The position numbers were made by a program, and so were the translations under genes. The notes under the pieces were generated by a model. The model ran no database searches. It had not been told where the DNA came from and saw only the letters and a program-made list of their open reading frames with translations. This document shows positions 26,361 to 34,592 of a stretch of DNA of 51,010 nucleotides, piece after piece; position 1 is the first letter of the stretch; every line of letters starts with the position of its first letter. The stretch covers positions 1 through 51,010 of the forward strand of contig NZ_SJOH01000021.1 in NCBI RefSeq assembly GCF_004331285.1, written 5' to 3'. Origin of the DNA: Acinetobacter sp. ANC 3781 (GTDB taxonomy: Bacteria > Pseudomonadota > Gammaproteobacteria > Pseudomonadales > Moraxellaceae).

Positions 26361-26984
26361 GTGCAAATAAATGTGGGTCGCCCGAAGGATTTGGAAAAAC
26401 GTCAGCAAATTTTAACTGCAGCAAAAAAGTTATTTTTGAAGTGTGGGTATCATGGTTCCAGCATGAATCAAATTGCCCAAGAAGCAGGCGTGACCAAACT
26501 GACGGTTTATAATCACTTTCAGGATAAAGCCAATTTATTTGTCTGTGCCATTGCAGCGACCTGTGAGGAACTGATCAGTGCTCGGCCACTAAATTTGCAG
26601 GCAGACAGTGATTTTAATAAAGAATTTATCCATGCCTGCGACTTGGCCCTGAATATTATTAATTTGCCTGAAGCCATTAAACTGGAACTGTTGTTACTGG
26701 AACTGGCGGCTGAACAAAATCCACTGGCACAGAAATTTTATAATGCTTCGCATCTGCGCATGAATGCCGTTTGGGAAAACTTTTTTCAGCAGGCGATTGA
26801 TCTGGGTTTTATTCAAGCAGAAGAATTAAAAACCCTGACCTGGCTGATTGTGTCTTTATTGCTGGGTGTGCGTCATCACGAAGTATTACTCGGCATTCGT
26901 GCCATCCCCACTGTCGCAGAAAAACAGCAGATTATTTTAAGCAGCATTGAATTGTTTATGCTGAAATATCAAAAACGCACTTAA
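26361..26984 (+). CDS. TetR family transcriptional regulator
   Basis: This is a repressor of about 208 residues. The N-terminal helix-turn-helix region reads GRPKDLEKRQQILTAAKKLF, then SMNQIAQEAGVTKLTVYNHF, a textbook TetR DNA-binding domain. The ligand-binding domain that follows is a helical bundle of low similarity. I prefer GTG 26361 (GGA seven bases upstream), because it brings the GRPKD motif close to the N-terminus; ATG 26331 would add ten residues and has no ribosome site. It is divergent from the MFP-RND operon, so local repression of efflux is the likely job. A weak ACGATT/AATCGT hairpin follows the stop. Confidence 0.87.
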   Translation: MQINVGRPKDLEKRQQILTAAKKLFLKCGYHGSSMNQIAQEAGVTKLTVYNHFQDKANLFVCAIAATCEELISARPLNLQADSDFNKEFIHACDLALNIINLPEAIKLELLLLELAAEQNPLAQKFYNASHLRMNAVWENFFQQAIDLGFIQAEELKTLTWLIVSLLLGVRHHEVLLGIRAIPTVAEKQQIILSSIELFMLKYQKRT

Positions 26985-27145
26985 AACGATTATTTAAAAA
27001 ATCGTCTTTCATTTTCCTAAAAGCTCAAATGGTAGATTAATTGCGAGTTTTATCAGCAATAGATTACATACTTTTGTCTGCCCCTACTTGGAATGTCATC
27101 GAATCGGGGTATATTCAGAACAGAAGCCTAGGGAGAATGAAAAAA

Positions 27146-29830
27146 ATGGTTCAACAAATTGATGCTCCACTGCGTGAGGATGTACGCTTACTTGGGAATT
27201 TACTGGGAGAGACCCTCAAGGAACATGCAGGTCAAGATTTGTTTAATCAGGTTGAACAAATTCGTGCGCTATCTAAAGGTGCACGTGATGGTCAGGTTGA
27301 AGCAGAAAAACAACTCGAACAACTTTTTTTAAGTCTGGAAGATGAACAAATTCTTCCTCTGACACGTGCATTTACCCACTTTCTGAACTTTGCCAATATT
27401 GCCGAACAATACAATGTCGTGCGTAGTCGTCGTAAAAGTGAATTTGATGAACATGCGCCTTCACCGAATCCACTGGATCATCTGTTCCAAAAATTCAAAG
27501 ACCATGAAATTTCATCCGGTACCCTATTTCAGCAAATTTGCGAACTGAACATTGAACTGGTGCTCACCGCGCATCCAACAGAAATCAGCCGCCGTACCCT
27601 GATTCAAAAATATGACGATATTAACGACTGTCTATTTAAGGCAGATCAGCAAAAACTGACTCCGCGTGAACGTAAAACAGTCCTAGAAGAACTCAAACAA
27701 CTGATTTGTTCTGCATGGCAAACTGATGAAATTCGTCAGCACCGTCCTACTCCAGTCGATGAAGCGAAATGGGGCTTTACCACCATTGAACAGACCCTGT
27801 GGAATGCCGTGCCGAAGTTCGTTCGTGAACTGGATGAAATGGTCGAAAATCACTGCGGTCAGCGTTTGCCTTTGACTATTGCCCCAGTTCGTTTTGCCTC
27901 ATGGATGGGCGGCGATCGCGACGGTAATCCGAATGTCACGCATAATATTACTCAAGAAGTGCTCTGGCTTTCACGCTGGAAAGCCGCCGATTTATACCTG
28001 CGTGATATTGAAGATCTGCGCTGGGAATTATCGATTCAAAACGCAAGCGATGAACTGATACAGGCGCTCGGACATCCACATGCAGAACCGTACCGTGAAT
28101 ATCTACGAGATACCCGTGAACGCTTAAAAGCCACCCGTCATTGGCTGGCTGAAAAATTACATGGTCAAGATGCCGATGACAGTCTGGTGATTAAAAGCAA
28201 AGATGAATTATTACAGCCATTATTGCTCTGTTACCGTTCATTAATTTCCTGTAACTTGCCTGAAATTGCCAATGGCAAACTGCTCGACTTTATTCATCGG
28301 GTCAACTGTTTTGGTATTGAATTGCTCAAACTGGATATTCGTCAGGAATCCGGTCGTCACCGTCAGGCCATTTCCGCCATTACTGAATATTTAGGCTTGG
28401 GCAATTTTGAAACCTGGACCGAACAGGCACGCCAAAACTTTTTGTTGCAAGAATTACAAAGCAAACGTCCGTTGTTGCCGAAACATTTGAATGAACCTGA
28501 ACAAAGCCTGATTGAACATCCGGATGTGCAGGAAGTCTTTGCCACCATGCGCACTTTAGCCCAACAACCGAGCGAAAGTTTAGGCGCTTATATTATCTCG
28601 ATGGCTGAATATCCAAGCGATGTACTCGCGGTGTTACTACTGCAGAAAGAGGCAGGCATTAAGCAGCCCTTACGTGTGGTGCCGTTATTTGAAACGCTAA
28701 AAGATCTGGATGGTGCAGCCGACACCATGAATACCCTGTTTAATATGCACTGGTACAAACAGCATATTCAGGGCAAGCATGAAGTGATGATTGGCTATTC
28801 GGATTCTGCCAAAGATGCCGGTTTTATGTCTGCCAACTGGGCGCAATACCGTGCCCAAGAAGAACTCACAGCCGTTGCGCAAAAGCATGCTGTTCAATTG
28901 ACTCTGTTCCATGGTCGTGGCGGTTCCATCAGCCGTGGTGGTGCACCTACTCAGCAAGCTTTATTTTCACAACCACCGGGTTCTATTTCTGGTGCCATTC
29001 GTGTCACTGAACAAGGTGAAATGATTCGCTTTAAGTTTGGCTTAGAAGGTATCGCACTTCAAAATTTAGAGATTTATACCGCAGCTACTTTGGAAGCAAC
29101 CTTGTTGCCCCCACCGGTGCCTAAAGATGAATGGCGTCAGTTGATGCATACCATGACTGATTTATCGGTACAGGTGTATCGTGAAACAGTGCGTGAAAAC
29201 CCACATTTTGTGAAATACCTACGTACCGTTACCCCAGAACTTGAATTGCAGATGTTGCCACTCGGTTCACGCCCAGCGAAACGTAAAGTCAGTGGTGGCA
29301 TAGAATCCTTACGTGCCATTCCGTGGGTATTTGCATGGACCCAAATTCGTTTGATGCTTCCGGCTTGGCTGGGTACAGGGGCTGCGATTAATCAAGTAAT
29401 TGATCAAGGTCAAAAACCCTTGCTCGATGAAATGTTGCAACAATGGCCTTATTTCCAGACCCTGATCGATATGCTGGAAATGGTGTTGTCTAAAGCAGAC
29501 AGCCATGTGGCTTTATATTACGAATCACATTTAACCGATGATGAAGATTTAAAAATCTTGGGTGAACAACTGCGCCAACGCTTAAAAGATGCGGTACAAA
29601 CGCTATTGGCTCTAAAAGGTGAATCGCAACTGCTCAGCAGTAACGAGGTACTGGATCAGTCCATGAAAGTACGTAAACCCTATTTACTTCCACTGCATTT
29701 ATTACAGGCCGAGCTGATGAAACGTCGTCGTCGCTATTTAGCGGAATGTCAGGCCGAACATACCCCAGTCGATCACGCATTGATGGTCAGTATTGCTGGA
29801 ATTGCCGCAGGTTTACGTAATACAGGTTAA
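27146..29830 (+). CDS. ppc: Phosphoenolpyruvate carboxylase
   Basis: Ppc adds bicarbonate to phosphoenolpyruvate to make oxaloacetate and refill the TCA cycle. The catalytic histidine lies in VLTAHPTEISRR (about residue 143), the lysine in GYSDSAKDAGFMSANW (about 555) and the glycine-rich arginine loop in FHGRGGSISRGG (about 590). The C-terminus ends GLRNTG, the conserved tail that reaches the active site. I chose ATG 27146 (MVQQIDAPLRED) with GGAG ten bases upstream, giving 894 residues, a usual length. The open frame runs 35 codons further up but without family similarity. Confidence 0.96.
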   Translation: MVQQIDAPLREDVRLLGNLLGETLKEHAGQDLFNQVEQIRALSKGARDGQVEAEKQLEQLFLSLEDEQILPLTRAFTHFLNFANIAEQYNVVRSRRKSEFDEHAPSPNPLDHLFQKFKDHEISSGTLFQQICELNIELVLTAHPTEISRRTLIQKYDDINDCLFKADQQKLTPRERKTVLEELKQLICSAWQTDEIRQHRPTPVDEAKWGFTTIEQTLWNAVPKFVRELDEMVENHCGQRLPLTIAPVRFASWMGGDRDGNPNVTHNITQEVLWLSRWKAADLYLRDIEDLRWELSIQNASDELIQALGHPHAEPYREYLRDTRERLKATRHWLAEKLHGQDADDSLVIKSKDELLQPLLLCYRSLISCNLPEIANGKLLDFIHRVNCFGIELLKLDIRQESGRHRQAISAITEYLGLGNFETWTEQARQNFLLQELQSKRPLLPKHLNEPEQSLIEHPDVQEVFATMRTLAQQPSESLGAYIISMAEYPSDVLAVLLLQKEAGIKQPLRVVPLFETLKDLDGAADTMNTLFNMHWYKQHIQGKHEVMIGYSDSAKDAGFMSANWAQYRAQEELTAVAQKHAVQLTLFHGRGGSISRGGAPTQQALFSQPPGSISGAIRVTEQGEMIRFKFGLEGIALQNLEIYTAATLEATLLPPPVPKDEWRQLMHTMTDLSVQVYRETVRENPHFVKYLRTVTPELELQMLPLGSRPAKRKVSGGIESLRAIPWVFAWTQIRLMLPAWLGTGAAINQVIDQGQKPLLDEMLQQWPYFQTLIDMLEMVLSKADSHVALYYESHLTDDEDLKILGEQLRQRLKDAVQTLLALKGESQLLSSNEVLDQSMKVRKPYLLPLHLLQAELMKRRRRYLAECQAEHTPVDHALMVSIAGIAAGLRNTG

Positions 29831-29848
29831 GTATTTCCTCTGCACAGC

Positions 29849-29873
29849 AAAGCACATCTTCAAGATGTGCTTT
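29849..29873 (+). terminator. Intrinsic terminator after ppc
   Basis: AAAGCACATC/GATGTGCTTT stem with loop TTCAA and a T-run. The remaining 250 bases up to the permease gene are AT-rich and hold no other visible element apart from that gene's promoter. Confidence 0.85.
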
Positions 29874-30131
29874 TTTATTGCTCACCTATTAGCAGAAAAT
29901 ATCATATTGTTTATAAGTAAAATAAGTATCGGTTATGGATAATAGACTGGCTCTATTACTCTATTAATGCGCTGATTTAACTTTGATTTTTCAATAATAA
30001 AACTTTTACCATCCGGTAAAAAAACAAGAAAAGTCAGTACATTAATTTGAACAAAAATATTGTTAAAGAGATTAAATCTTCTAAAAAACAAGAGTATGAT
30101 GTGCACAATTTATCTTTTGAGCGCTCATTTT

Positions 30132-31433
30132 ATGTCCAACTGGTTTCCCAAATGGCGTCCTTATTCAGGTCAAATCGATGCACGTCCAGTCGGTACCAAT
30201 GAGTATCTCCCTCCTGCTCAAAGTGTGGTCTTAGGTGTACAACATGCTTTTGCCATGTTTGGGGCAACGGTTCTTGCACCTTTTTTGATGGGTTTTGATC
30301 CGAATCTGGCGATTTTAATGTCGGGTATTTGTACCATCCTGTTTTTCTTGATTACAGGTGGTCATGTACCGAGTTATTTAGGTTCAAGTTTTGCCTTTAT
30401 TGGTGTGGTGATTGCTGCAACAGGTTATGCCGCGTCTGGTACAGGTGCACCAAATGCCAATTTAGCCGTGGCTGCTGGCGGCATCATGGCCTGTGGTGTG
30501 CTCTATGCCATTTTTGGCTTTATTGTCATGGCGACCGGCACCAATTGGATTGAAAAACTGATGCCTCCAGTCGTCACCGGTGCTGTGGTGATGATTATAG
30601 GTTTAAATCTTGCACCCGTTACGGTGAAAGGTGTGGCAGGCAATGACTTTAACATGTGGATGTCACTGGTAACCGTGCTGTGTATGGGCTCGATTGCCGT
30701 ATTCACCAAAGGTCTATTGCAACGTCTGTTGTTACTGATTGGGTTGCTGCTTGCTTATCTGACTTATTATATTGTTTCCAATGTGATGGGCTACGGTACA
30801 CCCATTAACTTTACACCAATTCAGCAAGCTGCATGGTTTGGTCTCCCAACCTTCCATTCGCCTGTATTTGATATTAATGCCATGCTGATTATTGCCCCGA
30901 TTGCATTAATTTTAGTGGCAGAAAACCTGGGGCATATTAAAGCTGTGGGTGCTATGACCGGTGAAAACCTGGATCCGCACATTGGTAAAGCTTTTGTGGC
31001 TGATGGTATTGCCACCACATTATCCGGTGGTGTCGGTGGCCCGGGCATGACGACCTATGGCGAAAACATTGGGGTAATGGCGGTAACCCGGGTCTATTCC
31101 ACTATCATTTTTGTATTTGCCGGTGTATTTGCAGTGTTCTTAGGTTTATCTCCTAAGTTTGGTGCGATTATTCATACCATTCCGACTGCAATTTTAACTG
31201 GTGCCTCGATTGTGGTATTCGGTTTAATCACCATTGCCGGGGCAAAAATCTGGATTGAAAATAAGGTCGATTTCTCTAAAAACAAAAACCTGATGGTGGC
31301 TGCAGTAACCATTATTTTAGGAACCGGTGACTTTGCACTGCAATTTGGTAATTTTAACTTAGGTGGTATTGGTACGGCTACATTTGCAGCCTTGATACTC
31401 AACTGGTTCTTTAGCTTAGGCGATAAATCATAA
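30132..31433 (+). CDS. NCS2 nucleobase permease, RutG-like
   Basis: This inner-membrane uracil/xanthine-family permease matches E. coli RutG more closely than UraA along the whole chain. Examples are VVLGVQHAFAMFGATVLAP near the start, MPPVVTGAVVMIIGLNLAPV in the middle and GGIGTATFAALILN at the end. The substrate-binding glutamate is in VAENLGHIKAVG, and the NCS2 signature ENIGVMAVTR is intact. Fourteen membrane segments are expected. ATG 30132 (MSNWFPKWRP) aligns with the RutG start; an upstream in-frame ATG at 30099 is possible. The rut catabolic genes are not nearby, so it more likely serves pyrimidine salvage. A terminator follows. Confidence 0.88.
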   Translation: MSNWFPKWRPYSGQIDARPVGTNEYLPPAQSVVLGVQHAFAMFGATVLAPFLMGFDPNLAILMSGICTILFFLITGGHVPSYLGSSFAFIGVVIAATGYAASGTGAPNANLAVAAGGIMACGVLYAIFGFIVMATGTNWIEKLMPPVVTGAVVMIIGLNLAPVTVKGVAGNDFNMWMSLVTVLCMGSIAVFTKGLLQRLLLLIGLLLAYLTYYIVSNVMGYGTPINFTPIQQAAWFGLPTFHSPVFDINAMLIIAPIALILVAENLGHIKAVGAMTGENLDPHIGKAFVADGIATTLSGGVGGPGMTTYGENIGVMAVTRVYSTIIFVFAGVFAVFLGLSPKFGAIIHTIPTAILTGASIVVFGLITIAGAKIWIENKVDFSKNKNLMVAAVTIILGTGDFALQFGNFNLGGIGTATFAALILNWFFSLGDKS

Positions 31434-31453
31434 ATATAAATACATATTTTCAG

Positions 31454-31476
31454 GCAGCCGCAAGGCTGCTTTTTTT
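31454..31476 (+). terminator. Intrinsic terminator after the RutG-like gene
   Basis: GCAGCC/GGCTGC stem with GCAA tetraloop followed by seven T. Confidence 0.85.
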
Positions 31477-31525
31477 ATATCTGAAGCCAACAAAATTTTA
31501 GTATGATGAGCTGACTTTCATTTCA

Positions 31526-32440
31526 ATGACACAGCACATGCGACTGGACTTTTTTGATCTACAGCTGTTTTTAAATATTGTAGATACTGGCAGTTTAACC
31601 AAAGGTGCTGAGCGCTCTTCAATTTCCTTACAAGCCGCCAGTGAGCGGATTAAAAAACTTGAACAACAGTTCGCAGTGCATTTATTTACCCGTCATGCAT
31701 CTGGAGTCAAATTGACCATTGCTGGGCAGACGTTTGTAGAGCAGGCACAGTTACTGATGCAACAAAGCAGACACCTTGAACAGGCCATGGCCGCTTTTGC
31801 TGAAGGCTTAAATTCGCAAATGACCTTATGGTGTAATTCTTCTGCACAAAGTGAATATCTTCCCCTGCTTCTTCCGCAATATCTGGTCGAAAATCCCAAT
31901 ATACAGATCGATTTAAAAGAAGCAGAAACCAATGATATTATTCAGGCACTGGAAAAAGGCGCGGCACAATTGGGCTTAATTTCGAGTTTTTTTAATTCTG
32001 GTCATTTACAAACGCTGGAATTTATCGATGATCCTTTAGTCCTGATTTGCCCTCTGAATCATGAACTAAAAGATCAATCGGCACTGCAATTAGTCGATGT
32101 GCTGCATTATCCCTTTGTCGGTTTAATGCAATATCATTCCCTGCAACAATCCATTGAAACACAGGCTAAATTACTCGGATGCGCAATTCAGTACCGTTTA
32201 CGTTTACCCAATTTTGCAGCAATTGCACAAGTGGTTGCCAATGGAGTCGGGATTGCAATTATGCCGAAACGCGCTGCCAGTCGTTTAAAGACGGTTTATG
32301 CATTTCATCACATTGAACTGACTGGAGACTGGGCCAATCGCAAACTACTCTTGGCAGCAAAAAATTTTGATGATTTACCAGTGTTCTATCAACATTTTAG
32401 TCAGTTTTTACTCTCACAAAAATCCAAATTATTGATTTAA
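31526..32440 (+). CDS. LysR family transcriptional regulator
   Basis: This 304-residue LysR regulator has its winged helix-turn-helix at residues about 8-65 (GSLTKGAERSSISLQAASER, then HLFTRHASGVKLTIAG). The effector-binding domain carries NDIIQALEKGAAQLGLISSF and, near the end, ANGVGIAIMPKRAA. M5 is an alternative start. It lies alone: the RutG-like gene upstream has its own terminator and the TSUP permease downstream is convergent (35 bases between stops). No divergent target is adjacent, so the regulon cannot be guessed from context. Confidence 0.86.
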   Translation: MTQHMRLDFFDLQLFLNIVDTGSLTKGAERSSISLQAASERIKKLEQQFAVHLFTRHASGVKLTIAGQTFVEQAQLLMQQSRHLEQAMAAFAEGLNSQMTLWCNSSAQSEYLPLLLPQYLVENPNIQIDLKEAETNDIIQALEKGAAQLGLISSFFNSGHLQTLEFIDDPLVLICPLNHELKDQSALQLVDVLHYPFVGLMQYHSLQQSIETQAKLLGCAIQYRLRLPNFAAIAQVVANGVGIAIMPKRAASRLKTVYAFHHIELTGDWANRKLLLAAKNFDDLPVFYQHFSQFLLSQKSKLLI

Positions 32441-32475
32441 TTTCCACAATAACATAGAGCACTGCAAACCTGTTT

Positions 32476-33213
32476 TCAGATAATTCCAAACTGATGCAGC
32501 ACCATATAGCCCCCAAAAATCACCAGACCACAGAAGAACACTTTACGGAATTTTTGTTCCGGAATACGATAGCGGATTTTTGTGCCCAGCCACATTCCAA
32601 CTAAAGCAGGTAATAATGCAATCAATGACATTTTATAGTCGATAACAATGTTTTCGACTGGATTCTGATGCAGAAATACAGCCAGACAAATGGTAGAAAT
32701 GGTAAATGCCAAACCTAGGGCCTGCACCAGCTCATCACGTTTTAAATGCAGTGACTGCAAGTAAGGAACAACTGGAATCACCACCACGCCAGTTGCCACC
32801 GTCAACGCCCCCCCCAGATAGCCGATAATGGGAGATAACCATTTTTCATGGGGTGCAAAATTCGGCATATTTTTCGAAAATAGACCATACACTCCATACA
32901 ATGCCAGCATTCCACCGAGTAAAGCTTCACTTTGAAATTCGCTATGTCCGAGGGTGGGGAAAATGCTCCAGATCGAACCGACAATAATACCCAGCAATAA
33001 GGGCCAAAAACGGCGAACCAATTTGAGCACATGACCTTCTGCAAACAGTTGCCAAAAGTTGGTCACCATAGAAGGCACAATAAGCAAAGTTGCAGCTTGA
33101 AACGGAGTGATAAAAATGGTCAGCAAGCCCATGGAAACCGCAGGTAAACCCAGACCAATGGTGCCTTTAATCATGCCGGCAATGGCAAATACTGCAATGA
33201 CAAAACCAAGCAT
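32476..33213 (-). CDS. TSUP (TauE/SafE) family membrane permease
   Basis: This 245-residue protein has seven to eight hydrophobic helices arranged as two related halves, each opening with a G-rich stretch (GMIKGTIGLGLPAVSMGLL and IIGYLGGALTVATGVVVIP). That is the pattern of the TauE/SafE/TSUP family (PF01925), whose members export or import sulfonates, sulfite or other small organic anions. The substrate is unknown here. It converges with a LysR gene, and its upstream side faces 500 bases of gene-free DNA that should hold its promoter. Confidence 0.82.
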   Translation of the reverse strand: MLGFVIAVFAIAGMIKGTIGLGLPAVSMGLLTIFITPFQAATLLIVPSMVTNFWQLFAEGHVLKLVRRFWPLLLGIIVGSIWSIFPTLGHSEFQSEALLGGMLALYGVYGLFSKNMPNFAPHEKWLSPIIGYLGGALTVATGVVVIPVVPYLQSLHLKRDELVQALGLAFTISTICLAVFLHQNPVENIVIDYKMSLIALLPALVGMWLGTKIRYRIPEQKFRKVFFCGLVIFGGYMVLHQFGII

Positions 33214-33713
33214 GCTGCGTACTCTTCAAATCGTAGCACTATGCTAGAGGAATAGTAAAAATTGAAAATCATTGTTTTTTGAAGGTAGCCTCAATAAAAA
33301 ATTGAGGCAATTTAACCGTCGATTTAGTCGAATTTTTCATCTTAAATATGACAAAATGTTAATATTAGATTAAATATCAATCAATAAATTACGTAATTAC
33401 ATAAAAATTTTAACAACTCATTATTTATTTTTAAGCTGTACTTAAATATCTGATTTATAGATTATCCCTTGTTTTTTTCCTACTTATATATCTCCAATTT
33501 AGGGCTTCTATAGCACCTTATCTACTTTGTTGACTTCTACAACGGGTGGATTTTTGATCGAAAATTCTTTAAAGTACGCGCTTCTGATAAATGTACGCAA
33601 TGTAATAACATATCGTTTAAATGAGTTTAAGGAAAAAATATTGGTATTTCAGTTCTGAAAAATACTGTCTATTTTTTTCTAAAAGCGATTGAAGATAAGG
33701 TAGAGATTTAAGA
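33214..33713. other. Gene-free AT-rich interval
   Basis: Five hundred AT-rich bases without a credible gene on either strand. One eight-base hairpin (GCCTCAAT/ATTGAGGC, 33288-33308) lacks a U-run. The right end must carry the promoter of the cysteine hydrolase gene. Confidence 0.5.
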
Positions 33714-34205
33714 ATGATTTATGATGCACATCATAGCAATATGATTAATGCTGCAAACCAGAACACTGCAGTAATCTCCCAGAAATATCAAGATAATCAA
33801 GCGGGTTTAAGAGCCAAGAATCCACAGAAGAATAAAGGTATCCCCTATCTTGATGTACGTAAATTCACACAGAAGTTACATAGTATTTCCTCAGCCACTA
33901 GTACTGCAAAATGTGCCCGAAGCATTCGTATTGCACTACAGTCAGCAGGTGCCAGAATTTTAAACCATCCTGTGGCAGCTGCAGATTGGGGCCGTACGCT
34001 CCAGACCATTGGCTACAAGCAGATCAAACCTTCATTTGATCAACCGCGGGAAGGCGATATCTATATTATCGATCGAACCCAAAAACATGTGTATGGTCAT
34101 ATTGCCGCCTATACCGGCCGCCAATGGATTTCTGATTTCCGCCAAAACAGCCATGCGGTTTATAAAAATGATAAAGTGACTTATACCTATTACCGACTTG
34201 TGTAA
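33714..34205 (+). CDS. Putative cysteine peptidoglycan hydrolase (NlpC/P60- or CHAP-like)
   Basis: This 163-residue protein has the look of a small papain-fold amidase. The candidate nucleophile is C67 in TAKCARSIRIAL, at the start of a helix. The candidate histidine is H129 in HVYGHIAAYTG, on a strand followed by WISDFRQ (D141). The PREGDIYIID strand before it also fits the fold. Proteins of this type cut peptidoglycan stem peptides and occur as phage lysins and type VI secretion effectors. There is no signal peptide or membrane segment, so export would need another route. An AGGTAGAG site precedes the ATG. It stands alone with its own terminator and no neighbouring immunity-like gene. The assignment rests on motif order only. 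Confidence 0.6.
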   Translation: MIYDAHHSNMINAANQNTAVISQKYQDNQAGLRAKNPQKNKGIPYLDVRKFTQKLHSISSATSTAKCARSIRIALQSAGARILNHPVAAADWGRTLQTIGYKQIKPSFDQPREGDIYIIDRTQKHVYGHIAAYTGRQWISDFRQNSHAVYKNDKVTYTYYRLV

Positions 34206-34228
34206 TAGATTAATCGTACCATTCGAAT

Positions 34229-34248
34229 AGACACCTTAATAGGTGTCT
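34229..34248 (+). terminator. Intrinsic terminator after the cysteine hydrolase gene
   Basis: AGACACCT/AGGTGTCT stem, loop TAAT, followed by TTTTT on the plus strand. Confidence 0.8.
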
Positions 34249-34283
34249 TTTTTATGGCATGCTGGGCATGAGCCGAAATCGAA

Positions 34284-34592
34284 TTAGGGTCTAATCTCTT
34301 TCAGCTCTCGTTGAATAAAGCGTTGAATCATTTCTCTATACAGGTGTTCAACCAAATCCGGATCGGTTCCCAATTCAATCGCCTGGGTACGCACTTTGCT
34401 AATCACTTGCTCGACCCGTTCCGGTGACTGTACATCCTGCACCGTACGTTTAAAGCGTACCGCTTGATCGACATAAAATTGACGCGTCGCAATCATTTCA
34501 ATCAATGCGGTATCAATGGCATCAATCTTTTCACGGACTTGTTCTAAAGACTCACATTTTTCTTTCTTCATCTTTTCTATCATCATTTTCAC
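34284..34592 (-). CDS. AroQ-type chorismate mutase family protein
   Basis: This helical protein of about 100 residues has the AroQ chorismate mutase pattern: VREKIDAID, then ATRQFYVDQAVRFKR, SPERVEQVI and IQRFIQREL. These supply the arginines, lysine and glutamine that line the active site in E. coli and PchB-like enzymes. It could rearrange chorismate to prephenate or act as an isochorismate-pyruvate lyase; the sequence does not settle this. The reading frame can start at GTG 34592 or at ATGs 34586 or 34571, so it overlaps the upstream DsbA-like gene by 20-41 bases in another frame. Translational coupling with that gene is likely. Confidence 0.75.
   Translation of the reverse strand: MKMMIEKMKKEKCESLEQVREKIDAIDTALIEMIATRQFYVDQAVRFKRTVQDVQSPERVEQVISKVRTQAIELGTDPDLVEHLYREMIQRFIQRELKEIRP

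Noticed and set aside
27041..27145. N-terminal extension of ppc from TTG 27041
   Set aside because: No similarity to the family in these 35 residues; the ATG at 27146 has a good ribosome site and gives the standard 894 residues.
33288..33308. Eight-base hairpin upstream of the cysteine hydrolase gene as a terminator
   Set aside because: No U-run on either strand and no gene ends near it on the appropriate side; left as a plain hairpin.
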